A stretch of DNA of 37,909 bases from Anaerolineales bacterium. GTDB taxonomy: Bacteria > Chloroflexota > Anaerolineae > Anaerolineales > UBA4823. The notes under the pieces were generated by a model that did no database searches, had not been told where the DNA came from, and worked only from the letters and a program-made list of their open reading frames with translations. Location of the stretch: assembly GCA_022865865.1 (NCBI GenBank), contig JALHTN010000316.1, positions 1 to 37,909 on the forward strand, read 5' to 3'. Positions 15,553 to 24,446 of the stretch are shown in pieces. The position numbers and the translations under genes were made by a program. How positions within the stretch are numbered: position 1 is the first letter of the stretch; the number at the start of each line of letters is the position of its first letter.

Positions 15553-17434
15553 CATCACCCTGTCTAATGGTGACCCCAATTTCATCCAGGTGCTCGAGTA
15601 ATGCCAGGACATAGCGGCGGCTGGTGTTAAAGTGATCCCGCACCTGAGCGGCACTTAAAGTTCCCTTTTTTGTGAGTAATGCCTGGACCTCTGCGACCAT
15701 CTGATCATAATCCTCTTTGCGAAAAACAACATCAGACGAGACCGGTATCAAGAAACCCAGATCAACCATGGCCTGGTAAATATCGGCTCCGACGGCTGAT
15801 TTCGAGTCCTTTATAGATGGGGGAGAATAAGGTGAAGCAGAAAATTGTCTCAAAAGATGCTCGACATTCTTCTCCTGCTGTGTATTGAACGAGATTTCAT
15901 GGTCCGGTTGTAAAATGAGAGGTCCTTCCTCTCGCAAGCTTCCATCTCGGACTAACTTACGGACCAGGCTGGAAAATAGACGGGTTGATATTTTCAGCCG
16001 GCTCTTGAGCTCTTCTTTCGGCATACCTCTGCGCAGCGGGTATATGGTGTGGTATTCCTGGATCACGCCTAACGCTGTTGAAGAGATTTGATCGTAATAG
16101 CCATTCGTGGTTGCCAGGATATCACTGCTGACCAACAAATCCTTTACTCTGGGTTCAAGGATAACAATTTTTCCCTGATCAACCAACTGTTCTAACGCAA
16201 TTTGGGCAGAATCAGCTTCGAGATTGGATTGCTGAGTTACTTCACGTAGCGGAGCAGCTTGAAGCGCCGCCAGAGATTGCAGGTAGATATCTTCAGGAGC
16301 GCCTTTAGATAAGGATTCCAAGCGCTCAATGAGATCAATGGCGAAGCGTTTATGCCTTCCTTTGGGATTTGGATCAACCACTCTGCCTCCCCCCATTGTT
16401 TCACCAGGTGAGGGACGCCGCAATATATAGTGATCACCACGTATAGCTACCACTGGCTCGCGCATCTCCAGCTGCAGCCAGCCTGCCTCTCCCGGTTGAA
16501 TGACATCTTTCCCTAATGTGCGCACTCGGGCCAGGACTTCCGCTGCTCCAATATACAACTTGACCTCAGTATTGTGCTTCAAGGCCTGGGATACCTCTGG
16601 AAGCAGGCGGAAGTTTACATCCATGCGTCGTGTGGGTTGGTAATCCCCCGGGTGGGTGATGACATCCCCGCGCTTAATTTCATCAAGTGTCACACCGGAG
16701 ACATTTACTGCAGTCCGGCTCCCAGGAAGAGCCAAGTCTTCCTTTTGTTTATGTGTTTGCAATCCACGGATACGGCCTTGAACACCGCCGGGCAGGATTT
16801 CAACTTCATCACTTACTCGGAAATGACCATCACTCATCGTGCCGGTCACAACTGTGCCAAAACCTGCGATTGAGAACACCCGATCCACAGGCAATCGTGG
16901 TCGCCCTAAATCCTGCCGAGGTGGATTTTCGCCCAGGACTTGCTCTAAATTCTCCAGCATTTCGGGGATTCCCTGACCATTTTTTGCAGATACTCGCATG
17001 ATGGGTGCATCTTGCAGCACGGTGCCATTGACAACCTCACGCACATCCTGCTCAACCAAATCGAGCCATTCTTGATCGGGCACCACATCAATCTTGGTCA
17101 ACGCAATTACCCCCCCATTAATTTGAAGGATATCCAGGATGGCGAGGTGTTCACGTGTCTGCGGCATGACACCTTCATCTGCCGCGACCACAAATAAGGC
17201 TGCATCGATTCCGCTTATTCCCGCCAGCATATTCTCGATGAAATCACGGTGACCCGGCACATCCACAATCCCTACTGGTTCACCTCCGGGTAGTTCCATC
17301 CAGGCAAAGCCCAGGTCGATGGTCATCTCCCGTTCACGCTCTTCCTTCAAGCGGTCTGGATGAATACCCGTCAACGACTCAATCAGGGTTGATTTGCCAT
17401 GGTCGACATGACCCGCTGTACCGATTACACGCAT
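15536..17434 (-). CDS. selB: Selenocysteine-specific elongation factor SelB
   Basis: 632 aa. The GTPase domain reads [29 protein letters not shown] and ALTKID, followed by EF-Tu-like domains 2 and 3 and a long C-terminal region made of winged-helix repeats ([59 protein letters not shown]) that bind the SECIS hairpin. It brings Sec-tRNA to in-frame UGA codons with SECIS, so the organism should make selenoproteins. No selA, selD or tRNA-Sec is in the window. AAGG precedes the ATG. A 57-base gap separates it from the coiled-coil gene upstream. Confidence 0.96.
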   Translation of the reverse strand: MRVIGTAGHVDHGKSTLIESLTGIHPDRLKEEREREMTIDLGFAWMELPGGEPVGIVDVPGHRDFIENMLAGISGIDAALFVVAADEGVMPQTREHLAILDILQINGGVIALTKIDVVPDQEWLDLVEQDVREVVNGTVLQDAPIMRVSAKNGQGIPEMLENLEQVLGENPPRQDLGRPRLPVDRVFSIAGFGTVVTGTMSDGHFRVSDEVEILPGGVQGRIRGLQTHKQKEDLALPGSRTAVNVSGVTLDEIKRGDVITHPGDYQPTRRMDVNFRLLPEVSQALKHNTEVKLYIGAAEVLARVRTLGKDVIQPGEAGWLQLEMREPVVAIRGDHYILRRPSPGETMGGGRVVDPNPKGRHKRFAIDLIERLESLSKGAPEDIYLQSLAALQAAPLREVTQQSNLEADSAQIALEQLVDQGKIVILEPRVKDLLVSSDILATTNGYYDQISSTALGVIQEYHTIYPLRRGMPKEELKSRLKISTRLFSSLVRKLVRDGSLREEGPLILQPDHEISFNTQQEKNVEHLLRQFSASPYSPPSIKDSKSAVGADIYQAMVDLGFLIPVSSDVVFRKEDYDQMVAEVQALLTKKGTLSAAQVRDHFNTSRRYVLALLEHLDEIGVTIRQGDVRRLK

Positions 17435-17492
17435 TAATCTGCCTTAAAATAATGGGGAATTTTTTCTATCTACACCGATAACTCAATTTTAA

Positions 17493-18671
17493 TTATCGTT
17501 TGCTCCTGAGGCTGCGCTCGTATGCCGCGACCCAATCATGCGTCATCGATAGCAAAGATTGCAAACGTTTTTCTGTCTCCTCATTCATTTGCTGGATCAG
17601 GTCTTGGGATTCCTGCTGGCTCAATTTGATATCATCCAGTTGATCCCCCATTTGTTCAAGATTCCTGGACAACTCATTCCTCTGCTCTTCCTGGGTCAGG
17701 GTGTAATTTGTCCAGCGCTTTTGATCATCAGCTTTAAAAGTAACCCATTCTTGTCGGAAGCGTTCATCTGCCAAGCGTTGAACCTCTGTGATCTCATTGA
17801 TCCGTCTCTCAATCCTGGCTTGGAGTTCCTCTATAGAACCTTTTACTCTCTTTACTTCATTATGGGTGCTATCCAGGGACTGGAATTGGTTCTCAACATC
17901 ACTGGATTGGCGGTCAATTTTTTCGATTTGCACCTGCCAAACCTTCCATGTACGGTCAAATTCCACTTGCTGCATGGCTTGTTTTTCAATGAATGCATTC
18001 TGAGCTTCCTGACGTTCAGAATCTTGGGCCAGAGCTTCTGTCAGGCGTCCCTCAGCTTTTCGCATGTTTGAGGAGATCACTTCCAACTGACCTCTTTGCT
18101 CATCGCTCCTTTTCCTTAATGCAGATACTTCACCTTGCAGATCAACCAGACGCTTTGAATCTTGGCGGCGACCATCTTCGATTTGGCGATATGTGCGGGT
18201 ATACTCTTCTTCACTGCGCTGCAAATCTTGAACTTTTACCCGCATTTCATCGATCAGCTGTGCCAATCTCGCTTCCTCATCCACCCGTGCTATTAAACTG
18301 CGGTTGATGCCAGAAAATGCCTCCAGCTCTTTGCGTGTCTCAAGAATACTGGAATCAACTGAACGCATTTCGACCCGGCGCACTTTTTCCATTTCTTCTT
18401 CACGCTTCTTGGTTTGCTTATCTAGTTCTTCAACTTGCTGATTGATTTCGATGCGTTGGTTTAGCAATGCAGAATCAAAATCATCCATGCGACCCACAAC
18501 TGCTGACAAACGGATAATCTCACTATTGAGATCCTTGATCTGCTGGTTTGCTGCTGAAATACTGCCCTCCATGGCAGTAACGCGCTCTACTTGCTTCGCA
18601 ATGATGTCTTTATCCTTACGTCGCTCATCATTTAACCAATCTAGCTGTTTAAGAACCTGGTCAAACTCCAT
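17493..18671 (-). CDS. Long coiled-coil protein of unknown function
   Basis: 392 aa from the ATG at 18671, chosen because GGAGG (18678-18682 on the - strand) lies six bases upstream; the frame is open nine codons further but without a site. From about residue 5 to the end almost everything is charged heptad-like helix, rich in Glu, Gln, Arg and Lys (for example VEELDKQTKKREEEMEKV and EELQARIERRINEI), with no signal peptide, membrane helix or globular motif. It may be a cytoplasmic scaffold or filament-like protein. I do not recognise a family. It is flanked by selB and a Nuo-like gene, with its own promoter, so it is not obviously tied to either. Confidence 0.85.
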   Translation of the reverse strand: MEFDQVLKQLDWLNDERRKDKDIIAKQVERVTAMEGSISAANQQIKDLNSEIIRLSAVVGRMDDFDSALLNQRIEINQQVEELDKQTKKREEEMEKVRRVEMRSVDSSILETRKELEAFSGINRSLIARVDEEARLAQLIDEMRVKVQDLQRSEEEYTRTYRQIEDGRRQDSKRLVDLQGEVSALRKRSDEQRGQLEVISSNMRKAEGRLTEALAQDSERQEAQNAFIEKQAMQQVEFDRTWKVWQVQIEKIDRQSSDVENQFQSLDSTHNEVKRVKGSIEELQARIERRINEITEVQRLADERFRQEWVTFKADDQKRWTNYTLTQEEQRNELSRNLEQMGDQLDDIKLSQQESQDLIQQMNEETEKRLQSLLSMTHDWVAAYERSLRSKR

Positions 18672-18727
18672 GTCTGGCCTCCATTTGAAAAATCCCAATA
18701 TGGAATTGTAGTCTTGAGGGTTTGCGA

Positions 18728-18736
18728 ATTATAGCA
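18728..18736 (-). promoter_or_regulatory. Extended -10 promoter of the coiled-coil gene
   Basis: On the - strand TGCTATAAT reads 18736 to 18728: a TGn extended -10 with a perfect TATAAT. The start should be near 18721, giving a leader of about 50 bases with GGAGG six bases from the ATG at 18671. It overlaps the end region of the Nuo-like operon upstream. Confidence 0.55.
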
Positions 18737-18745
18737 TTAAGCTGA

Positions 18746-20155
18746 TTACCCCAGTGCTCCAAATGCCGCTGGAAAACTCGTACTCAACTGCAGAAATAGG
18801 TTGGGCAGTAATCCGATCAGAAATAGTAATCCAACACCAATTGCAAGGAAGATGATCAAGAGTCTCGGTTCTGGGATTCCATCTTCGGTATCACTTCCAT
18901 CTGAAACCATAGAAATCAGCATGCGGATTACGCCTATTACCAATCCAAAGGATCCCAAGATAACCCATAGAGAAATCGCCGGGAAACTTGATGATAAACC
19001 TTCTATCACCCCCAGTTTGAGAGGAAAGCTTGCTAATAACGGCATCCCCGCCAGGCAAAAAAGGGAAACAACGATGCTGGTCGAGATCATGGGATACTTT
19101 TTTCCCAGCCCTCGAAGATTGTCGATATCAAAGCTGGGGATCCTGCCAATTAAAGCTGATAAAGCTAATGCAAATACACCAAGACTTAATCCACGCGGTA
19201 CCAGCCCTGCAAAAAATAAAACCCGGTACCTGGCAGAATCATTTCCCATTGCCAAACCAATCGCCAGGAGTGAAAAGCCAATATCTAAAATTACTGCATA
19301 TCCAATCATTCGGGAAAGATTTCTCTCAACCGCAGCCCAAATACCTGCCGTAACAACCATAACTGCCCCGATAACTTGAATCAATAGAATAGTGTTAGGG
19401 TTATCTTTCATCCAAACAAAACTATCCAAGAAACCAAGTCCCAAAATTAATACAGCGATTGGAAGTAGCAGGAAAATAAAAGCAGTTGGGTAGGGATGGG
19501 ATTCCTCAGCCAACATAGGAATCCAGGTGTGAAACGGAAACACCGCTAGCAATAATGCGAATCCTATTGCAAGTAAGGCTATCGCAATCGCTACAAATTC
19601 TGGAGCTCCAGGGCCGACCTCAAATCCAGTAAATAGAAAACCAGAGATTAAGATGAAAGGCATGCCCAAAGTCTGAAAGGAAAGATAGCGTAAAACACCA
19701 CGGCCTGACCGTTTTCCAGGTGGAGATAAGAAAGGAATGCTTATTAGGACCGCGATTTCAATAATTACCGCTGCAAAGAGAAATGGTTCCACCGCGATAG
19801 CCGCTGTAAACAAAGCTACAATAGCCAACCCTAAGGGGACAAATAATCTGGTGGGACGGGCGATTGGTACCGCACCGAACCAAAGCGCGGCTGTCAGGTA
19901 GATGACGATCAATGCAGGGCGGTCTCCTGCAGATAACACCATGCGCCTGCCGAAGATGATAAATGTATCTGAAAAGGGGAGCACCCACCGCCACAAAACC
20001 AGTTGCTCTTGCGCAGGCAACCATGCAGCCAACACTGCCAGAAATACTGATGTCGCCGCAGCTAAGATCGCAACCAGGGATTTCCACCTCATGAGCAGCA
20101 ACAAAATCACTGCCATGATGCCTGGGAAAACGATCCAGATGTATGTGGAATTCAA
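18746..20155 (-). CDS. Divergent proton-conducting antiporter-like subunit (NuoN/NuoM family)
   Basis: 469 aa, about 13-14 hydrophobic helices. The start is TTG, with GGAGG four bases upstream, overlapping the upstream stop as TTGA. The PFHTWIP segment (207-213) and the helix with Lys in FPLKLGVIEG near the end match the Proton_antipo_M core of complex I NuoL/M/N and Mrp antiporters. Glu133 sits where the TM5 Glu is expected. The Lys normally five residues before PFH is Leu here (Leu202), so the half-channel is probably altered. It is the last of three Nuo-like genes on the - strand. Confidence 0.82.
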   Translation of the reverse strand: MNSTYIWIVFPGIMAVILLLLMRWKSLVAILAAATSVFLAVLAAWLPAQEQLVLWRWVLPFSDTFIIFGRRMVLSAGDRPALIVIYLTAALWFGAVPIARPTRLFVPLGLAIVALFTAAIAVEPFLFAAVIIEIAVLISIPFLSPPGKRSGRGVLRYLSFQTLGMPFILISGFLFTGFEVGPGAPEFVAIAIALLAIGFALLLAVFPFHTWIPMLAEESHPYPTAFIFLLLPIAVLILGLGFLDSFVWMKDNPNTILLIQVIGAVMVVTAGIWAAVERNLSRMIGYAVILDIGFSLLAIGLAMGNDSARYRVLFFAGLVPRGLSLGVFALALSALIGRIPSFDIDNLRGLGKKYPMISTSIVVSLFCLAGMPLLASFPLKLGVIEGLSSSFPAISLWVILGSFGLVIGVIRMLISMVSDGSDTEDGIPEPRLLIIFLAIGVGLLFLIGLLPNLFLQLSTSFPAAFGALG

Positions 20156-20748
20156 CTCGCCTCCTCCAAAGTTGGAGCGGTCAGCAGATAAGCCCCCACA
20201 ATAGATAAGCCTAAGGTGATGATTGTAAGCAATCCGGTTACCAGAATGGAACTTTCGACGGCGGCATAGATGATTCCAAATCCACTTAATACTGTCAACA
20301 ATCCCATAACAACCCTTAAAGATTGCATCGTCAATCCGAGATGGATCAATCCCAGAGTGATCAGGATCAGGGCGCCATAAGCTTGCTCAATTGAAATCAC
20401 AGGAAACCACTCAACTACTTTCGAACCACCCGTGAATGCAAATAAGCCTGCCAATATCGCAGCGATTAATCGAAAAATAATATCAGATAATGCTATTGGT
20501 TTTTGGCGAGTTATTTCTTTAGGTAAGTTTTTTAACGCCAGACCTAAGACTGCGCATGCCATCCAGCCTGCAACTAATTTTACAGCAGCAGTTTCTAAAG
20601 GCCAACTGAAGGAAACCAGGACGAAAACACAGGCATATTGGACAGTTAGGCTAACCATACTGATCCGCCAATCCCAGCTAACCAATAAAACAGCAGCTGT
20701 TATGGATGCCAGGATCACTACAGGTAAAGCAAGAAAATCAAAAATCAT
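20152..20748 (-). CDS. Membrane protein with NuoK-like C-terminal half
   Basis: 198 aa, about six hydrophobic helices. The C-terminal part (AYGALILITLGLIHLGLTMQ, then a short loop and SILVTGLLTIITLGLSIVGAYL) resembles the three-helix NuoK/MnhC fold. The N-terminal half (about residues 1-105) is additional membrane sequence without a match I recognise. The usual membrane Glu residues of NuoK are not evident. It ends in a TTGA overlap with the NuoN-like gene and begins three bases after the NuoL-like gene. A subunit of an atypical ion-translocating complex is the most likely role. Confidence 0.65.
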   Translation of the reverse strand: MIFDFLALPVVILASITAAVLLVSWDWRISMVSLTVQYACVFVLVSFSWPLETAAVKLVAGWMACAVLGLALKNLPKEITRQKPIALSDIIFRLIAAILAGLFAFTGGSKVVEWFPVISIEQAYGALILITLGLIHLGLTMQSLRVVMGLLTVLSGFGIIYAAVESSILVTGLLTIITLGLSIVGAYLLTAPTLEEAS

Positions 20749-20751
20749 TAT

Positions 20752-22323
20752 TTAACTGCCAATACTAAATAGTAATATCGCCAGGAAGAGCACAATTGAT
20801 AACATGACCCACAGGAAACCCCCTTCACCTTCAAAAATACTCGAGACAAAATTTATCAATCGGGTCAGTTGGATAAGAATGGGTGCCAATATTGGCTTTA
20901 ACCATTTGAAGTTGAGCATAGATGATATTACGCGTACTTTATCTTGTGGGACCATTCCGCCTCGTCGTGGCCAAATAAATCCAAGTGCTGCAAGAACGCA
21001 GATTAATGGTCCCATAATCCAACCCAATAGTGGAACATCTCCGATCTCCGGTTTATATATCCATCCAAGACCAATATGGGTGAGGGGGAGCAAGAGAAGA
21101 CCTATCGGGTAAACCACTTTGATCCAACGCTCAAGGCCCGAAGGTCCTGGTTTCAGCTGGGCAGCAAGGCGCGCAAAACCCCATATTGTGAATATGATCG
21201 CCAACAAATACAGAATCAAGGAAATGTTGAAAGGGGCAGCAAATAATGCTAACCCAGCCCAGGTGGGAGTGAATGGCAATGTGCAGATTCCTACAAGACC
21301 TATGAGGGTGATCCACATAGAAAACTTTTCGCGGACAGAGGCGAGGAAAATCAAGCCACCTGAAAAAATCGCAGCCAAACCCCAGGATAAACTTGCATTA
21401 ACTTCTGAACGCAGCGTAGAGGCGATAATAATAAAACCCAATCCCACAATCCAAGCCTGACGACCCTCTAAATCATCTTTGGCAAATAACCATGCAATAC
21501 TATAAAGCAATGCTATCAATCCAGCCAAACTAAATAATCCCAGCCACAGATATCCAGGAAGCTCAACATTCTCTAATGCAGGTGCGACGCGCACAAGAAA
21601 AACTATCACGATTGCCATTGAAGCCAAGGTCCTTATTGTTCCAAAACTTCGGCGGCTGGTTTGATCTTCAAGCATCTGTGAGCCCAAGGGCAGCGCCCCG
21701 AAGCGAAACCCCGCAGCGAGGACAACAAATATGATCGCCCTCGGGGAAACTTGCTGGAGAAGTAAGGAATTGTTATCACTGACAGAAATTACACCTGCGA
21801 TTAATAAACATGTCGTACCAAGTAAATGAATGAAGAAAACCCAAACTGCCCTGCGGCGAAATATTTCGGATTCCAATTGCAGTAAGAGGATTAACAGCAC
21901 AACAAAATCGAAGGCTGTCCAAATTATTATGAAGGTCAATAGGTTTCCAGAAAATACACCCACCAACCCAATTGCGATTACAACCAGGCTGCTTGCCCAA
22001 TTTGACCAATTGATCTCGTACGCTCTAATTACATCACTGAGCACTGTTGCCAGCAGCAGTGTCCCTAATGCAACAGCAAAAGGCCATGAAATCCGGTCGA
22101 CGATCATGATGATTGAATTCGGATACGTTGTTTTGGGTCCCCAGGATATTAGCTGCAGGCTATCTGGGATTGAGGTCTCGCTAAATAGGATCATCAGCCA
22201 AGCCGCGAAAACCCCACCCGCCGCGATCAGCCAATGATAACCAAAGCTGGGTCGCAAAAGGCGAAGGACGAGCATACCAAATGCCGCCAGAACCAGTAAT
22301 GTGATGGAGATCAGGATAAACAT
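20752..22323 (-). CDS. Divergent NuoL/NuoM-like membrane subunit
   Basis: 523 aa with about 14 hydrophobic helices and a final amphipathic plus membrane segment (GGFLWVMLSIVLFLAILLFSIGS). The order of helices, the VDRISWPFAVALG region near residues 75-87 and the GFRFGALPLG segment (205-214) suggest a NuoL/M homologue. Key positions differ: Arg207 in place of the TM7 Lys, PLG in place of PFH, IWTAFDF (134-140) in place of the usual WE motif in TM5, and no Lys in the TM12-equivalent TPTWAGLAL. It is first of the three-gene group; nothing else of complex I is in the window. Confidence 0.72.
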   Translation of the reverse strand: MFILISITLLVLAAFGMLVLRLLRPSFGYHWLIAAGGVFAAWLMILFSETSIPDSLQLISWGPKTTYPNSIIMIVDRISWPFAVALGTLLLATVLSDVIRAYEINWSNWASSLVVIAIGLVGVFSGNLLTFIIIWTAFDFVVLLILLLQLESEIFRRRAVWVFFIHLLGTTCLLIAGVISVSDNNSLLLQQVSPRAIIFVVLAAGFRFGALPLGSQMLEDQTSRRSFGTIRTLASMAIVIVFLVRVAPALENVELPGYLWLGLFSLAGLIALLYSIAWLFAKDDLEGRQAWIVGLGFIIIASTLRSEVNASLSWGLAAIFSGGLIFLASVREKFSMWITLIGLVGICTLPFTPTWAGLALFAAPFNISLILYLLAIIFTIWGFARLAAQLKPGPSGLERWIKVVYPIGLLLLPLTHIGLGWIYKPEIGDVPLLGWIMGPLICVLAALGFIWPRRGGMVPQDKVRVISSMLNFKWLKPILAPILIQLTRLINFVSSIFEGEGGFLWVMLSIVLFLAILLFSIGS

Positions 22324-22357
22324 GCGACTAATTCGAATTCAATGGTGTGATCGGTAA

Positions 22358-23776
22358 CTATAATATAAGCCCATTTGGTTCCCGGTGCAGAAATCGCCCC
22401 CCACCAGGTTTTCCGAGCCAATGTTCTCTATCTACAATCAACTCACCCCGCAGGAAGACTTTTTCAGGGAAACCAACCAGTTCCCAATTCTCAAATAGAT
22501 TGTAATCTGTACGGTGGTGAGCATGGCTTAAGCCATAAGTTAACCTGCGCTCAGGGTCCCAAATGACGATATCTGCATCAGCTCCTGGAACCAATGACCC
22601 TTTCTTCGGATATATTCCGAAAATCTTAGCTGCATTCGTGCTGGTCAATGCAACAAATTGGTTTGCTGTGATTCGTCCCGCACCGACTCCATAAGTCCAT
22701 AGGACCGGCAGGCGATCCCCAACACCTGGGAGGCCATTGGGGATTTTTGTGAAATCATCTTTGCCGAGCTCTTTTCCTGGGATGGCGATCATTTCTCCTT
22801 CATAATTAATCGGTTGTGTCCCATCATAGAAGAATGGGCAGTGATCTGTGCCGATCGTTTGCAAGGACCCATCTGCTAATCCTTTCCAAAGACCCTGGTT
22901 ATCGGCTTGAGTACGCATTGGAGGAGAACAAATCCATTTAGCACCATCTGGCCGGCTTAAGTGCTGCTCTGTAAAGAACAGATATGGCGGACAGGTTTCA
23001 CCAAGGACGCGGATCCCTCGCTCACGGGCGTAGTGCAGCTGCTCCACTTCTCCAACCTGGTTAACATGGACAACATAGAGAGCTGCTCCTGCTTGTTCTG
23101 CCAGAGCTGCCCCTCGTAAGACCGCTTCTACGCCTCCCCAACCTGGTCGGGTTTGGGCGTGCCATTGCGGAGAGGTATGGCCAGCTGCGAGTGCTTCCTC
23201 CACAAGGATATCGATCACATCCCCATTTTCAGCGTGCAGCATCGTCAGCATCCCGTGCTGCTCAGCAATCCGTAAGACACGAAAGATATCAATGTCCTGC
23301 AGTCGGAGGCGCCCATTATAGGCCATGAACACTTTCAAAGTGGTAATTCCCAAATCCAGCAGTTGTGGGATTTCTTGTTCAACATGCTCATCCAAGTGAG
23401 TGATATTCATGTGAAAACCAAAATCGATGGCGGCTTTTTGTGCAGCTTTTGTATGCCAGACATCAACTGATTGCCGCAGAGTCTCAAAATCCTGGGGAAC
23501 GAAATCCATAACCGTGGTTGTGCCCCCAAAAGCGGCCGCCTTGTGCCCCGTGTAGTGATCATCAGAGGAAACCGTATCAAACATGGGTAAATCTAAATGG
23601 GTATGTGGATCTATCCCACCTGGCATGATCAATTTGCCAGCGGCATCTACGATCTCCACATCCGGTAGCTCGATTTTTTCCGCGATCGAAACGATCACCT
23701 CGCCATCGATTAGTATATCTGCCTTGAAGATCTCTGAAGCAGTGATCAAAGTTCCAGATTTAATAATTCTTCTCAT
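22358..23776 (-). CDS. Dihydropyrimidinase/hydantoinase-type cyclic amidohydrolase
   Basis: 472 aa from the ATG at 23776, which has GGAG (23783-23786) six bases upstream; the ATG at 23782 abuts that site. Metal ligands are visible in order: HTHLDLP after PGGIDP, the carboxylated Lys in TTLKVFMAYNG, His in MLHAENGD, His in YVVHVNQ, and the catalytic Asp in TIGTDHCPF. The family opens cyclic amides such as dihydrouracil, hydantoins or allantoin; sequence alone does not choose. It lies downstream of a nucleoside-type ABC importer on the same strand, which favours a pyrimidine or purine-breakdown substrate. Confidence 0.93.
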   Translation of the reverse strand: MRRIIKSGTLITASEIFKADILIDGEVIVSIAEKIELPDVEIVDAAGKLIMPGGIDPHTHLDLPMFDTVSSDDHYTGHKAAAFGGTTTVMDFVPQDFETLRQSVDVWHTKAAQKAAIDFGFHMNITHLDEHVEQEIPQLLDLGITTLKVFMAYNGRLRLQDIDIFRVLRIAEQHGMLTMLHAENGDVIDILVEEALAAGHTSPQWHAQTRPGWGGVEAVLRGAALAEQAGAALYVVHVNQVGEVEQLHYARERGIRVLGETCPPYLFFTEQHLSRPDGAKWICSPPMRTQADNQGLWKGLADGSLQTIGTDHCPFFYDGTQPINYEGEMIAIPGKELGKDDFTKIPNGLPGVGDRLPVLWTYGVGAGRITANQFVALTSTNAAKIFGIYPKKGSLVPGADADIVIWDPERRLTYGLSHAHHRTDYNLFENWELVGFPEKVFLRGELIVDREHWLGKPGGGRFLHREPNGLIL

Positions 23777-23808
23777 AAGCATCTCCGAATAACAACCTCA
23801 ACTTTGTT

Positions 23809-24372
23809 TCAGAGTTGTTCCTGCATACCATCGATTCCAAGCAGCAGAGCGATAACCTCGTCATCAAGGATTTCATCTTCGCCTGACATTGTCTTGTATT
23901 CTTCTTTGTGTGTCAATCTATCCCGCAAAGCTTTCCATAAAACTTGGCGTTCCTCGGAGTGAACCACAAGGTCATTGATTGTTCGAGCGTTGAGCAGGTA
24001 TTCCCCGGTGGTATACAAGAATGTTATTCTGCGCCACTTTTGTGCCAGGATAGGCTCTGGCAATTGTTCCAACGGACCAATCTGAATTTTGTAGTATTCA
24101 TCTTTGGCTCGAGGGTGATTAGGCTCATCACGCAGCAGCTGATCTCGCGTGGTTAGCTCATGGCCTCTCACCGGAGCGACAAATTGTATACGCCATTTTT
24201 GCTCCTTAAAGGCTTTTGTTTGGTAAAAAGCCAAATAATCAACCGCGATTACTTTAGGGGCAGTTCTTAAAGGTATTCGGTACCAACCGAATATCCGGGC
24301 GATTTCAAGATCGCGCGGCTCAGTTATCACAGCAACCAGGACCAGCGAGGCAGGAGTTAGTGATAATCCCAT
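23809..24372 (-). CDS. Conserved-looking protein of unknown function, 187 aa
   Basis: 187 aa with a strong Shine-Dalgarno (AAGGAGGT) nine bases before the ATG. I do not recognise the family. The first 60 residues contain a hydrophobic strand (LTPASLVLVAVITEP), the segment IFGWYRIPLRTAPKVIAVDYLAFYQT and charged, probably beta-rich sequence; the middle has LLRDEPNHPRAKDEYYKIQIGPLEQLPEPI; the C-terminus is acidic and helical. There is no signal peptide or membrane helix. Codon use fits the neighbours. It lies between a PLP enzyme and the hydantoinase-type gene, which is the only hint at its role. Confidence 0.85.
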   Translation of the reverse strand: MGLSLTPASLVLVAVITEPRDLEIARIFGWYRIPLRTAPKVIAVDYLAFYQTKAFKEQKWRIQFVAPVRGHELTTRDQLLRDEPNHPRAKDEYYKIQIGPLEQLPEPILAQKWRRITFLYTTGEYLLNARTINDLVVHSEERQVLWKALRDRLTHKEEYKTMSGEDEILDDEVIALLLGIDGMQEQL

Positions 24373-24446
24373 GCAACTACCTCCTTCGGAAGCTGACAGA
24401 GATCAGACAGCAAGAACAATTCAGTTCTGTTAATCTCTAAACTGGG

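Noticed and set aside
17476..17498. Inverted repeat CGATAA/TTATCG as a terminator after the coiled-coil gene
   Set aside because: Only six base pairs, AT-rich, and no U-tract on the - strand.
18801..19379. 192-aa + strand frame opposite the NuoN-like gene
   Set aside because: Antisense to hydrophobic helices, giving a Pro/Ile/Lys/Ser-rich product without recognisable motifs.
22358..22366. TATAAT-like words around the end of the hydantoinase-type gene as a promoter
   Set aside because: On the + strand there is no gene to drive, and on the - strand the spacing to the NuoL-like ATG and the -35 are poor.
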